Shown piece by piece: positions 43,571 to 53,278 of a DNA stretch of 64,000 bases. The position numbers and the translations under genes are program-made. Below the pieces are notes generated by a model that had not been told where the DNA came from, searched no databases, and saw nothing but the letters and a program-made list of their open reading frames with translations. Position 1 is the stretch's first letter; each line of letters begins with the position of its first letter. Source of the stretch: Fimousia sp045616445 (GTDB lineage: Bacteria > Bacillota > Clostridia > Lachnospirales > Lachnospiraceae); the NCBI GenBank assembly GCA_045616445.1, contig JAZLGR010000018.1, positions 62,001-126,000 on the forward strand, read 5' to 3'.

Positions 43571-44674
43571 TTATACGTTGAAACGGAATAATACAACGTC
43601 GCCGTCTTTCATTACGTATTCCTTGCCTTCCATACGAACAAGGCCCTTTTCCTTAGCGGCAACCATGCTGCCACAAGCCATTAAATCGTCGTATGCAACG
43701 ACTTCCGCTTTGATAAATCCACGTTCAAAGTCGCTGTGGATCTTACCAGCTGCCTGAGGTGCTTTGGTACCTTCCTTGATGGTCCATGCACGAACTTCTG
43801 GTTCGCCAGCTGTTAAGTAGCTGATGAGACCGAGTAAGGAATAACTTGCACGGATTAACTTTTCAAGACCGGATTCGGAGAGACCTAAGTCTTCTAAGAA
43901 TTCGCGTTTTTCTTCGTCGTCTAATTCGGAGATTTCCTGTTCGATCTGTGCGCATACACAGAAAACTTCTGCTTCCATTTCTTTTGCATACTCGCGAACT
44001 TCGCCAACGAATGGATTGGATTCGCCGTCGTCTTCTAAATTGTCTTCGTCAACATTTGCCGCGAAGATGACTGGCTTGGTTGTGAGTAAGTTGCAGGAGT
44101 CTAAAACAATCTGAAGGTCTTCGTCATCCACTTCAAATGTCTTAGCCAGTTTTCCATCTTCTAAGTGCGCTTTTACTTCGTTTAAGAATGCAACTTCCTT
44201 AGCAAGGGATTTGTCATTCTTGGCACCACGGGAAGACTTGGCAATACGTCTTTCTAATAATTCAATATCAGAGAAGATTAATTCAAAGTTGATGGTTTCG
44301 ATGTCACGAAGAGGATTGATGGAGCCGTCAACGTGAACAATGTTGGAGTTTTCGAAGCAGCGTACAACGTGAACGATGGCATCTACTTCGCGGATGTTGG
44401 ATAAGAACTGGTTCCCAAGACCTTCACCCTTGGATGCACCCTTAACGAGACCGGCGATGTCAACGAATTCGATGACTGCAGGTACAACCTTTTTGGAGTT
44501 GTACATCTCGTCTAATTTATTTAAACGTTCATCTGGTACAGTTACGATTCCAACGTTAGGGTCGATTGTACAGAATGGGTAGTTAGCAGATTCTGCTCCG
44601 GCTTTTGTAAGGGAATTGAATAATGTACTCTTACCTACGTTAGGTAAACCTACGATTCCTAATTTCATAGTCAA
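43571..44674 (-). CDS. ychF: Redox-regulated ATPase YchF (Obg-like)
   Basis: Obg-family P-loop protein of 367 residues that hydrolyses ATP rather than GTP and associates with ribosomes. G1 is GLPNVGKSTLFN; G3 is DIAGLVKGASKGEGLGNQFL; the specificity motif NVDED takes the place of NKxD, consistent with ATP preference. A coiled coil in the middle and a C-terminal TGS domain (AGKIHSDFERGFIKAEV) complete the protein. It starts at MTMKLGIVGLPN; a weak AAAGGA precedes it. Confidence 0.95.
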   Translation of the reverse strand: MTMKLGIVGLPNVGKSTLFNSLTKAGAESANYPFCTIDPNVGIVTVPDERLNKLDEMYNSKKVVPAVIEFVDIAGLVKGASKGEGLGNQFLSNIREVDAIVHVVRCFENSNIVHVDGSINPLRDIETINFELIFSDIELLERRIAKSSRGAKNDKSLAKEVAFLNEVKAHLEDGKLAKTFEVDDEDLQIVLDSCNLLTTKPVIFAANVDEDNLEDDGESNPFVGEVREYAKEMEAEVFCVCAQIEQEISELDDEEKREFLEDLGLSESGLEKLIRASYSLLGLISYLTAGEPEVRAWTIKEGTKAPQAAGKIHSDFERGFIKAEVVAYDDLMACGSMVAAKEKGLVRMEGKEYVMKDGDVVLFRFNV

Positions 44675-44834
44675 AATCCTTTCTATATTAAATATTGATC
44701 ATTATGATGTTTTCAAAACTTTCGTAATTTCTAGTGTATCATAAATGGTATCGAATTGACAAGAAAAATACCAGATTGTAAAATGGAAGAGGATTTTGTG
44801 AAAGTCTATTAATTATGAAAAGAAGGTAAAGAGT

Positions 44835-45719
44835 ATGAATATCGATCAGATTCGGTTCCCGCATCTTCACATTGTGTTAAACTATGTGCCGTCGGGATTT
44901 TCTATATTTGGATTTGAAATCAAGTTTTATGGCATTGTCATTGCACTTGGTTTTATGCTGGGACTTCTGATTGCCCAGCAGGAAGCAAAGCGAACCGGAC
45001 AGGATCCGGAGCTTTATCTGGACTATCTCTTGGTTATGACCGTTCCAGCAATCATCGGAGCCAGACTATATTATGTGATTTTTTCCTGGAATTATTACAA
45101 AGCTCATCCGGGAGAAATATTCTCCATCCGCAACGGCGGGCTTGCCATCTATGGTGGTGTCCTTGTGGGCATTCTGGTGATGGTGATATTTGCAAAGATC
45201 AGAAAACAGAAAATTCTGCTTATGGCAGACACATTGATTATGGGCCTGCTCTTCGGACAGATTCTTGGCCGCTGGGGAAACTTCTTTAATAGGGAGGCCT
45301 TTGGTGGATTCACGGATTCTATTCTAGCGATGCAGATTCCGGTGGATTACTTTCATTTCACAACCGTCGCAGATCTTCAGGCATCCGGTGTGTTCGATCA
45401 TCTCGTTACCATCGGACAGCAGAAGTTTATTCAGGTTCATCCAACCTTTTTATATGAGGGGATGTGGAACTTAGCAGTACTGCTTTTTGTCCTGCTGTTC
45501 TTCCGTTACCGCAAAACAGCTGATGGGCAGATGTTTGCCATCTACCTGATGGGTTACGGTGCAGGCCGATTCCTCATCGAGGGTCTTCGAAGCGATTCCC
45601 TCTATTTTATGAATACATCGATCCGAGTATCCCAGATGCTTGCTGCAATTCTGGTAGCACTTGGACTGGCGCTGTTTGTAGCGGTGAGTAGGAAGGCTCG
45701 AAGCGGGCAGCAGGAGTAG
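44835..45719 (+). CDS. lgt: Prolipoprotein diacylglyceryl transferase
   Basis: Integral membrane enzyme of 294 residues that transfers diacylglycerol from phosphatidylglycerol to the lipobox Cys of prolipoproteins. The Lgt signature is GRWGNFFNREAFGG; other motifs are YGIVIALGFMLGLLIA, IPAIIGARLYYV-like RLYYVIF, and HPTFLYEGMWN. About seven hydrophobic segments. It modifies the lipoproteins encoded elsewhere in this window. It stands alone with its own terminator. Confidence 0.95.
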   Translation: MNIDQIRFPHLHIVLNYVPSGFSIFGFEIKFYGIVIALGFMLGLLIAQQEAKRTGQDPELYLDYLLVMTVPAIIGARLYYVIFSWNYYKAHPGEIFSIRNGGLAIYGGVLVGILVMVIFAKIRKQKILLMADTLIMGLLFGQILGRWGNFFNREAFGGFTDSILAMQIPVDYFHFTTVADLQASGVFDHLVTIGQQKFIQVHPTFLYEGMWNLAVLLFVLLFFRYRKTADGQMFAIYLMGYGAGRFLIEGLRSDSLYFMNTSIRVSQMLAAILVALGLALFVAVSRKARSGQQE

Positions 45720-45751
45720 TAGAAACAAATTGAATAAGGAAAGAAGATAAG

Positions 45752-45788
45752 AACACCCTTCCGGCGAATGCCGGCGGGGTGTTTTTTC
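45752..45788 (+). terminator. Rho-independent terminator after lgt
   Basis: AACACCC (45752-45758) pairs with GGGTGTT (45777-45783), with an inner CCGGC/GCCGG stem, followed by a T run. Confidence 0.88.
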
Positions 45789-45858
45789 GTTTGACGCAGC
45801 AAAACTGCCACCTTCCCCACAAACCACCATAAATTAACACTTTTTCCCACGATTACCC

Positions 45859-45924
45859 TTGCAATCTGCTTTACATTCCATTAAAATGAAAGGGTAACTA
45901 GTGGTAGATTGTGGTGAACTGCGC
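45859..45924 (+). promoter_or_regulatory. dcw promoter with probable MraZ boxes
   Basis: TTGCAA (45859-45864), 17-bp spacer, TAAAAT (45882-45887). Just downstream of the expected start, GTGGT occurs twice with a 10-bp period (45902 and 45912), and a further GTGGG lies near 45945. Direct repeats of this kind before mraZ are the binding sites of MraZ; assignment here is by pattern. Confidence 0.5.
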
Positions 45925-45959
45925 CATGATAAAGCCAAGATTGTGGGAGATTATCCAAG

Positions 45960-46385
45960 ATGAGTGAATACAAACACAATATTGATACAAAAGGCAGACT
46001 GATCATTCCTGCCAGAATACGTGAACAGCTTGGCGAGACCTTCACCATTACAAGAGGGCATGATGGCTGCATCTATGCGCATCCGGAAGCAGAGTGGAAA
46101 GAATTTCAGGGCAAGTTGAAGGCCCTTCCTAGTGCCGATCCGAAGGCAAGACGCTACGTGCGTTTCTTCACATCCGGCTCCACAGACTGCGAAGTGGATA
46201 AGCAGGGTCGAATTCTCATACCACAGACATTACGTGATTTTGCGAAATTGAAGAAGGAAGTTATTATTTCCTGGAATATTGATAAAGCAGAAATCTGGAG
46301 CAGAGAACGTTGGGATGAAATCAATGCGTTTGAGGATCTTGACGAAATTGCAATGGAACTTTTAGATAAAGGATACGTATTTTAA
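45960..46385 (+). CDS. mraZ: Transcriptional regulator/division-cluster protein MraZ
   Basis: DNA-binding protein of 141 residues with two AbrB-like MraZ modules: YKHNIDTKGRLIIPARIRE and CEVDKQGRILIPQTLRD, each with the DxxGR core. MraZ forms rings that bind repeats in its own promoter and tunes the dcw operon. No strong Shine-Dalgarno site precedes the ATG (GGGAGATT 15 bases before). rsmH begins three bases after its stop. Confidence 0.96.
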   Translation: MSEYKHNIDTKGRLIIPARIREQLGETFTITRGHDGCIYAHPEAEWKEFQGKLKALPSADPKARRYVRFFTSGSTDCEVDKQGRILIPQTLRDFAKLKKEVIISWNIDKAEIWSRERWDEINAFEDLDEIAMELLDKGYVF

Positions 46386-46388
46386 ACC

Positions 46389-47327
46389 ATGGAATTTAAG
46401 CATTACTCAGTACTACTGAACGAAACAATTGAAAATCTGAATATCAAACCGGATGGTACCTATACAGATGGTACAACTGGTGGTGCTGGGCATGCCTATG
46501 AAGTATGTAAGAGACTTGGAGAAGGCGGACGATTCATCGGAATCGATCAGGATGCAGCAGCCATTGAGACTGCAACTGCCCGCTTAGCCGAGTTTGGAGA
46601 TAAAGTTACCATCGTGCGCAGCAATTACGAGAACATGAAGCAGGTGCTAGATGAACTTGGGATTGACGGCGTGGATGGAATTGTCCTTGACCTTGGGGTT
46701 TCCTCCTATCAACTTGACAATGCAGAAAGAGGATTTACCTACCGTGAGGACGTGGCCCTTGACATGAGGATGGATCAGAGACAGGCAAAAACAGCGAGAG
46801 ATATTGTCAATGGCTACTCTGAGATGGAATTATTCCGCATGATTCGCGATTATGGCGAAGATAAATTTGCGAAGAATATCGCAAAGCATATCGTCTTAGA
46901 GCGTAAGAATGGACCGATCGAGACAACCGGACAGCTGATCGAAGTCATTGACCGTGCCATTCCGAAGAAAGTCAGAGCCAAGGGCGGACACCCTGCCAAG
47001 AAGACATTTCAGGCAATCCGCATAGAGTTAAACAGAGAACTAGATGTTCTGAACGATACATTAGATACCATGATCGACCTTTTAAATGGCGGAGGAAGAA
47101 TCTGTATCATTACCTTCCATTCATTAGAAGACCGTATCGTTAAGACAATTTATAAACGAAATGAAAACCCTTGTATCTGTCCACCAAGCTTTCCAGTTTG
47201 TACCTGTGGCAGAAAATCCAAGGGAAAAGTAATTACAAGAAAACCGATTCTTCCATCCGAGGAAGAGCTTGAGGAGAATTCGAGATCCAAGAGTGCGAAG
47301 TTAAGAGTATTTGAGAGAAGAAAATAA
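46389..47327 (+). CDS. rsmH: 16S rRNA (cytosine1402-N4)-methyltransferase
   Basis: SAM-dependent enzyme of 312 residues (formerly MraW) that methylates C1402 in the decoding centre. It begins with HYSVLLNETIENL, with TDGTTGGAGHA (SAM loop), GIVLDLGVSSYQLD, KTFQAIRIELNREL and ITFHSLEDRIVK. No strong ribosome site separates it from mraZ, which suggests coupled translation within the dcw operon. Confidence 0.96.
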   Translation: MEFKHYSVLLNETIENLNIKPDGTYTDGTTGGAGHAYEVCKRLGEGGRFIGIDQDAAAIETATARLAEFGDKVTIVRSNYENMKQVLDELGIDGVDGIVLDLGVSSYQLDNAERGFTYREDVALDMRMDQRQAKTARDIVNGYSEMELFRMIRDYGEDKFAKNIAKHIVLERKNGPIETTGQLIEVIDRAIPKKVRAKGGHPAKKTFQAIRIELNRELDVLNDTLDTMIDLLNGGGRICIITFHSLEDRIVKTIYKRNENPCICPPSFPVCTCGRKSKGKVITRKPILPSEEELEENSRSKSAKLRVFERRK

Positions 47328-47340
47328 GGGGAGATTAGAG

Positions 47341-47814
47341 ATGACAACACAGGAAAGATACGATATTATATATGGTAAAAAGAAAATCGATGCAAGCAGC
47401 ATTGTGGGTAACACTGCACGCGTAGCAGAACCAGAACGTGTAGAACGACCAAAGAAGGTTCAGAAAGAAAGAAGAGTGGTTCAGCCATCTGCCGAACAGT
47501 ATGAAGCATGGAAGAACACCCGCTTATACCTTGCAGTAGCTGCCATTGCAATTCTTTGCATTTGTCACATCTTCTTAAGCTCTGCGAATTATTCCCAGAG
47601 AAGAGAGAATGCTGCACTAAAGATGGAAATCAGCACGGTTCTCACAGAAAATCAGGAATTAAAGGCTGGTATTACAGAAGCAGCCAACCTTGCAAAGATT
47701 AAGAAAATTGCGACAAAACGATATGGAATGGTGACACCAAATAAATCACACATCATCAAGTATGGAAGTGAAAAGAAGGATTATGTAAGACAGTACAGCT
47801 CCATTCCGGAATAA
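47341..47814 (+). CDS. ftsL: FtsL-like cell division protein
   Basis: Bitopic membrane protein of 157 residues: basic cytoplasmic N-terminus (~70 residues with EPERVERPKKVQKERRVV), one membrane segment (LYLAVAAIAILCICHIFL) and an extracellular coiled coil (RRENAALKMEISTVLTENQEL) with a MVTPNKSHI tail. Sequence is variable in this family; identity rests on topology, size and position between rsmH and the PBP gene. The ATG at 47341 follows GGGGAGATTAGAG; the longer frame overlaps rsmH. Confidence 0.85.
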   Translation: MTTQERYDIIYGKKKIDASSIVGNTARVAEPERVERPKKVQKERRVVQPSAEQYEAWKNTRLYLAVAAIAILCICHIFLSSANYSQRRENAALKMEISTVLTENQELKAGITEAANLAKIKKIATKRYGMVTPNKSHIIKYGSEKKDYVRQYSSIPE

Positions 47815-47827
47815 ACAGGAGAATATT

Positions 47828-49732
47828 GTGAAAAAAAGACGAAGAATTCGACCATATCGAAAAATCAATAATAAGATGATCGCCCGCGTTGCCTTCGTTT
47901 TTGCTGTATTTGCTGTGATTCTTGTGGGAATCATTTTGAAAATGGCTTTCCTGGTAGTATTCAGATCCGGTTCCTATGAAAGCAGGGTCTTGGAACAGCA
48001 GGATTACAGTAATACATCTATTGCCTTTCGTCCGGGTAATATCTATGATGCCAATGGGAATATTATGGCGGGAAGCAGAAAGCTTTACCGTGTCGTACTT
48101 GAACCGAAGAATATTATCGGAGTTATTAACGAGAAGACTGGGGAGCCATACAGCTATACAAACCGTAATGCGGTAATCAAGGCTTTAAATACCTGCCTTG
48201 GTGTGTCAGAGCCGGAAGTCCTTGCCGTGTTAAAGACTCATCCGGATTCTCTTTATTATCCTTATCTGTTAAATTACAAGGTATCAGAGGATCAGGTTAA
48301 GACACTGAAGAAGTATCTGAAAACCCATAAGACGGAAGAGAAGGATGGCAAGAAAGGCAAAGAAATCAAAGGAATCACCTTTGAAGAATTTTATGAAAGA
48401 ACTTACCCTTATAACCGTAGTGCATGCCATGTTCTTGGATTTACAACTGCGGATTTTGTTTCGGTTGGGGGAATTGAGCAGTATTACAGCTCCACCCTGC
48501 TTGGCAAGAAGGGACGTCGTTATACATATCTGAATGAGGATGGAGAGTACGATAGCTCCGTAACTCCGGCTGTCAACGGTAAGAATGTCGTTACTACCAT
48601 TGACATGAACATTCAGAAGATTGCTGAAAAATATCTGAATCGTATTCAGGATGACTACGGCAGCAAGAATACATCGGTACTTGTGATGAATCCGAATAAT
48701 GGAGAAGTCCTTGCCATGGCAAACTCCAAAACCTTTGATCCGAACAAACCGATGGACGATGAGAATTTAAGCAATTATTATGACTTAAAGGATCTGGATA
48801 AGAATTTATCCTACTATATTCCAAAACAAAAATTAAAGGGTATGACAGAGGAGCAGAAGAAGACAGAAGCTTACAATACCATTTGGAATAACTATACTAT
48901 TAGTTCCACTTATGAACCTGGTTCCACATTCAAACCATTTAATGTATCAATTGGTCTGGAGACAGGAACCTTAGACGGAACAGAGACATTCAAGTGCTCC
49001 GGTGCAAAGACGGTGGGAGGCTCCCGAATCGGATGTTCCCATGTCCATGGTAAGATTCCATTATCTACAACCGTAGCGATGTCCTGCAACGTGGCAATGA
49101 TGGACATTGCTGAAAAAACAGGCGCAAAAGCATTTGCCAAATATCAGCGTGCATTCGGATTCGGTTCCCTGACAGGAATTGACCTTCCGGGTGAAGCAAG
49201 TGCATCCAACGTACTTCATGGAGAGAATATGGCAGATGTGGATCTGGCAACCAGCTCCTTTGGACAGAGTTTCCAGTGCACCATGATCCAGTTGGGATCT
49301 GCATTCTGTTCCATCATCAACGGCGGAAACTATTATCAGCCACATGTGGTAAAACAGATTCTTGACGGCGACGGCAATGTTGAGATGAATGTGGAGAAAA
49401 ATCTGATGAAAAAGACAGTTTCTAAGGAGACAAGCGACCGCTTGAAGAGCTTCATGAGAGAAACTGTTACAGCTGGTACCGGTCGTGCAGCGAATATTTC
49501 TGTATATGATATTGCAGGTAAGACAGGTACAGCCGAAAAGCTTCCACGAGGAACCGGCAAACGTCTCGTATCCTTTATCGGGTTCGCAGATGACGAGAAT
49601 CCGGAAATCATGGTTTACATGACCATCGATGAACTTCAGCGTGGTGGTCAGTCCAATACCGGTCTGGCAGTCAGAGCCGTTCGCGATATTATCAAAGATT
49701 CTTTGGATTATATGCATAAAGCAGATAAATAG
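47828..49732 (+). CDS. Penicillin-binding protein 2 (FtsI-type class B transpeptidase)
   Basis: Septal peptidoglycan transpeptidase of 634 residues. Basic N-terminus, membrane segment (~residues 17-42), PBP dimer domain and transpeptidase domain with the SxxK active site in STYEPGSTFKPF, SxN as SCNVAMMD and KTG as GKTGTAEK. No C-terminal PASTA domain is visible, so it resembles FtsI/PBP2B-type rather than SpoVD. A GTG start at 47828 is used, with ACAGGAGA before it. It works with FtsW, FtsL and DivIB encoded nearby. Confidence 0.93.
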   Translation: MKKRRRIRPYRKINNKMIARVAFVFAVFAVILVGIILKMAFLVVFRSGSYESRVLEQQDYSNTSIAFRPGNIYDANGNIMAGSRKLYRVVLEPKNIIGVINEKTGEPYSYTNRNAVIKALNTCLGVSEPEVLAVLKTHPDSLYYPYLLNYKVSEDQVKTLKKYLKTHKTEEKDGKKGKEIKGITFEEFYERTYPYNRSACHVLGFTTADFVSVGGIEQYYSSTLLGKKGRRYTYLNEDGEYDSSVTPAVNGKNVVTTIDMNIQKIAEKYLNRIQDDYGSKNTSVLVMNPNNGEVLAMANSKTFDPNKPMDDENLSNYYDLKDLDKNLSYYIPKQKLKGMTEEQKKTEAYNTIWNNYTISSTYEPGSTFKPFNVSIGLETGTLDGTETFKCSGAKTVGGSRIGCSHVHGKIPLSTTVAMSCNVAMMDIAEKTGAKAFAKYQRAFGFGSLTGIDLPGEASASNVLHGENMADVDLATSSFGQSFQCTMIQLGSAFCSIINGGNYYQPHVVKQILDGDGNVEMNVEKNLMKKTVSKETSDRLKSFMRETVTAGTGRAANISVYDIAGKTGTAEKLPRGTGKRLVSFIGFADDENPEIMVYMTIDELQRGGQSNTGLAVRAVRDIIKDSLDYMHKADK

Positions 49733-49744
49733 AGAGGTGTTATT

Positions 49745-50716
49745 ATGATAACTATGGATATTTTTAATACAGCGGTAATTTCCGGTTTGATTACATTTGT
49801 GATTTGTTTTGTTTTAGGAAAACCGGTCATCAATTATCTTCACAAATTAAAATTTGGACAGTTTATCCGTGACGAAGGTCCAGAATCCCATAAAAAGAAG
49901 ACAGGTACTCCTACAATGGGTGGTGTATTGATCATTTTTGGTATTTTCGTAGGATCAGTCATCTTCGCATGGAAGTACCCAAATGTCATTCCAATCCTGA
50001 TCGTTACCATTGGATTTGGACTGGTTGGATTCGTTGATGACTATATTAAAGTTGTTATGAAGCGTAATCTTGGTCTTCGTGCATGGCAGAAGCTTCTCGG
50101 ACAGGCAATCATCTGTGCCATCTTCGCATTCTACATTCTGAAGATTTCTGGACTTGATACAACCATGCTCATCCCATTCTCCGGTGGCAGATATCTGGAA
50201 TTTGGTATCTTATTCGTGCCAGCCTTATTCTTTATCATTCTTGGTACAGTGAATGGGGCAAACTTTACAGACGGTTTAGACGGTCTTGCATCCAGTGTAA
50301 CCGTGCTCATCGCATTATTCTTTACTGTGGTTGCTGTTATTACAGGTGCTGGTATCGACCCTGTATGTGGCGCAACTGTAGGTGCACTGCTTGCATTCTT
50401 ATGTTATAATGTTAATCCTGCCAAAGTATTCATGGGTGATACAGGCTCCCTTGCATTAGGTGGATTTGTAGCATCTACTGCAATTGTGTTACAGATGCCT
50501 TTATTCATCCCAATTGTGGCTTTTATTTACCTGATTGAAGTAATTTCCGTTATCATTCAGGTTGGATATTTTAAAATTTCCGGTGGAAAGAGAGTGTTCC
50601 GTATGGCTCCAATCCATCACCATTTCGAGCTTGGTGGATGGCCTGAAACTAAGGTTGTAGCAATCTTCTCCATCGTTACCGCATTATTATGCTTAATTGG
50701 TGTACTCGCTATGTAA
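49745..50716 (+). CDS. mraY: Phospho-N-acetylmuramoyl-pentapeptide transferase
   Basis: Membrane enzyme of 323 residues making lipid I from UDP-MurNAc-pentapeptide and undecaprenyl phosphate. Catalytic Asp motifs: VDDYIKV, NFTDGLDGL and FMGDTGSLALGG; the HHHFELGG motif is near the C-terminus. About ten hydrophobic helices. AGAGAGGTG precedes the ATG. Confidence 0.97.
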   Translation: MITMDIFNTAVISGLITFVICFVLGKPVINYLHKLKFGQFIRDEGPESHKKKTGTPTMGGVLIIFGIFVGSVIFAWKYPNVIPILIVTIGFGLVGFVDDYIKVVMKRNLGLRAWQKLLGQAIICAIFAFYILKISGLDTTMLIPFSGGRYLEFGILFVPALFFIILGTVNGANFTDGLDGLASSVTVLIALFFTVVAVITGAGIDPVCGATVGALLAFLCYNVNPAKVFMGDTGSLALGGFVASTAIVLQMPLFIPIVAFIYLIEVISVIIQVGYFKISGGKRVFRMAPIHHHFELGGWPETKVVAIFSIVTALLCLIGVLAM

Positions 50717-50741
50717 AGACAGTTGTCTTAAGGAGAAAGTT

Positions 50742-52097
50742 ATGAAATTAGAAGAAATGAAAGTAGTTGTTGCTGGTACTGGTATCAGCGGAATCGGAGC
50801 AGCAAATCTCTTAACTGCATCCGGTGTGGAAACCATCTTATACGATGGCAATGAAAATTTAGATAAAGAAGAAGTAAAAGGTCGTGTGGAACGTCCCGTT
50901 GAAGTGGTACTTGGTGAATTTACTGATGCATTAATCGAGGCAGGGGATTTGATGGTATTAAGCCCGGGTATCTCTGTGAATGCACCATTTGTACAGAAAT
51001 TTATGGCTGCAGGCAAGAAAGTATGGAGTGAAATCGAGCTGGCATACTATTTCTCCCAGGGTCCAATTGCAGCGATTACCGGAACCAATGGAAAAACCAC
51101 AACAACAGCGCTGACAGGTGAAATCGTGGCATGTCAGAACCCTTCCACATTCGTTGTTGGTAACATCGGTATTCCTTATACCAATGTGGCATTAGACACA
51201 ACAGCAGACAGCATGATCGTGGCTGAAATCTCCAGCTTCCAGTTAGAAACCATTGACGCCTTCCGTCCAAAAGTAAGTGCAGTGCTTAATATTACTCCGG
51301 ACCATTTAGATCGTCATGGTACAGTGGAATGCTACGCAGATACAAAGCTTAAAATTGCCATGAATCAGACTGCAGAAGATTACTGTGTATTAAATTATGA
51401 TGACCCAGCCACAAGAGCCATGGCAGAGAGAATTACAGCGACTCCTGTATTCTTCAGCCGCCTTGAAACTTTAGAAAATGGGGCATATTTAGATGGCGAT
51501 GACTTTGTGATTTCCTGGAATGGGGAAACAAAAGTCATCTGTACAATGAATGACATCAACTTACTTGGCGGACACAACCATGAGAACATCCTTGCAGCCA
51601 TTGCAATTTCCTATTTCATGGGCATCAGTGAAGAAAAGATCTTGGAAGGTGTTCGCAAATTCCAGGGTGTTGCACACCGTATTGAATATGTAGCAGAGGT
51701 AAATGGTATCGCATATTACAACGATTCCAAGGGAACCAACCCAGACGCAGCGATTAAGGGTATCCAGGCGATGAATCGCCCAACTTACTTAATTGGTGGC
51801 GGATATGACAAGAAATCCACCTATGATGAATGGATTGAAAGCTTTGACGGCAAAGTAAAGAAATTGCTCTTACTCGGTCAGACTGCAGAAAAGATTGCAG
51901 AATGCGCAAAATCTCACGGTTTTGATAAGATCGTGATGGTTGACTCCTTAGAAGAAGCAGTATTATATGCTGCCAACAACGGAGAACCTGGCGATGCCTG
52001 TCTCTTATCTCCTGCATGTGCAAGCTGGGGTATGTTTAAGAATTATGAAGTACGTGGAGATATGTTCAAGGACTTCGTTCATAAATTAGAGCAGTAG
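50742..52097 (+). CDS. murD: UDP-N-acetylmuramoylalanine--D-glutamate ligase
   Basis: Mur ligase of 451 residues that adds D-Glu to UDP-MurNAc-L-Ala. N-terminal Rossmann-like VVVAGTGISGIGAAN, ATP loop ITGTNGKTTTTALTG, LNITPDHLDRHG, and the C-terminal YNDSKGTNPDA and LLSPACASWGMF. The start at 50742 has AAGGAGAAAG; the frame extends upstream only over the end of mraY. Confidence 0.97.
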   Translation: MKLEEMKVVVAGTGISGIGAANLLTASGVETILYDGNENLDKEEVKGRVERPVEVVLGEFTDALIEAGDLMVLSPGISVNAPFVQKFMAAGKKVWSEIELAYYFSQGPIAAITGTNGKTTTTALTGEIVACQNPSTFVVGNIGIPYTNVALDTTADSMIVAEISSFQLETIDAFRPKVSAVLNITPDHLDRHGTVECYADTKLKIAMNQTAEDYCVLNYDDPATRAMAERITATPVFFSRLETLENGAYLDGDDFVISWNGETKVICTMNDINLLGGHNHENILAAIAISYFMGISEEKILEGVRKFQGVAHRIEYVAEVNGIAYYNDSKGTNPDAAIKGIQAMNRPTYLIGGGYDKKSTYDEWIESFDGKVKKLLLLGQTAEKIAECAKSHGFDKIVMVDSLEEAVLYAANNGEPGDACLLSPACASWGMFKNYEVRGDMFKDFVHKLEQ

Positions 52098-52110
52098 AAA
52101 GGATTTTTCC

Positions 52111-53277
52111 ATGTTTGGTCGTAAAGAAACAAAGGAAAAAGGTAAATTGAATACATTTTTACAGAATGTAAAGAGGGGCGGACATTATGACTATCCCCTC
52201 TTATTCTGCATTATTCTCCTGTTAATATTTGGGGTTGTTATGGTATACAGCGCCAGCCAGTACAGTGCTCAGACAAGATATCTGCTCCGTCAGCTGATCT
52301 TTGCAGGTGGCTCACTAGTTGGTGTTCTGGCTATTTCAAGAACATTTGACTATCGTAAACTGAACAATAAGGCAGTTGCGCTTGCATGTGTTGCAGTCGG
52401 AATCATTTCTGTTGCAGCTGTTATGATCTATGCAGCCAGCATCAATGGTTCGAACCGATGGTTCCGTATTGGACCGATCAGTATCCAGCCGTCAGAGTTC
52501 TGTAAGCTGTTCGTTATCCTCTATCTGGCATACAATTTAAGTCAGAATTCCCATAAGATGAGAAACCTGCTTGACTCTATGAAGGCCATGGGACTAGCAA
52601 TTCCGATCATTGCCATCGTAGTAGTTGATGACCTTAGTACAGCCCTCGTAATCTGTGCGATTGTGGGTACTATGGTATTCATGGTCAGTGATGCCACCAA
52701 ACAACTGCTGATTTTGGCAGGCTCCTTATTTGCCATGTTATGCGCTTATCTGGGTATCATGGCGGCAGGTAACTACCGTGCCCTTCGAATTGCCGTATGG
52801 CTCAATCCGGATGGTGCAGGAGATGCGGGTCTTCAGGTTATGCAGTCCCTGTTCTCTGTGGCAACAGGTGGATTTTTTGGAAAAGGACTGGGTCAGGGGA
52901 TGATCAAGTTAGGACATCTTTCTGAACCATTTAACGATATGATTTTTGCTGTTATTTGCGAAGAGCTTGGTTTATTTGGCGGGCTTGCCATTATTATCCT
53001 TTATCTGGTGATGATCTGGCGCATCCTTCGTATCGCCATCAATTCACCCGACATTTTCGGGTCTCTGATCTGCATTGGTACAGCCGTGCATGTCAGTGTA
53101 CAGGTATTATTCCACATCGGTGTATGTACCAACTTCTTCCCAAATACAGGTATGACACTTCCGTTCATTAGTTATGGCGGTTCGTCCATGATGGTTCTGG
53201 CTCTGGAGTTAGGACTTGTTCTGGCCGTATCCCGCATGATTGGTGCCAAAGGGTTAGACGCACCTGAGGGAGCATAA
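52111..53277 (+). CDS. ftsW: Peptidoglycan glycosyltransferase FtsW
   Basis: SEDS-family glycosyltransferase of 388 residues with about ten membrane segments, partner of the class B PBP in septal wall synthesis. Motifs: GVVMVYSASQYSA, NRWFRIGPISIQPSEFCKL, VVDDLSTALV, FAVICEELGLFGG and TGMTLPFISYGGSSM. An AGAAAGGA site precedes it. divIB starts two bases after its stop. Assigned FtsW rather than RodA or SpoVE mainly because it lies in the dcw cluster. Confidence 0.93.
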   Translation: MFGRKETKEKGKLNTFLQNVKRGGHYDYPLLFCIILLLIFGVVMVYSASQYSAQTRYLLRQLIFAGGSLVGVLAISRTFDYRKLNNKAVALACVAVGIISVAAVMIYAASINGSNRWFRIGPISIQPSEFCKLFVILYLAYNLSQNSHKMRNLLDSMKAMGLAIPIIAIVVVDDLSTALVICAIVGTMVFMVSDATKQLLILAGSLFAMLCAYLGIMAAGNYRALRIAVWLNPDGAGDAGLQVMQSLFSVATGGFFGKGLGQGMIKLGHLSEPFNDMIFAVICEELGLFGGLAIIILYLVMIWRILRIAINSPDIFGSLICIGTAVHVSVQVLFHIGVCTNFFPNTGMTLPFISYGGSSMMVLALELGLVLAVSRMIGAKGLDAPEGA

Positions 53278-53278
53278 C

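Noticed and set aside
49061..49717. 218-residue minus-strand open frame over the PBP2 gene
   Set aside because: Antisense to the transpeptidase domain; Cys- and His-rich translation without any family resemblance.
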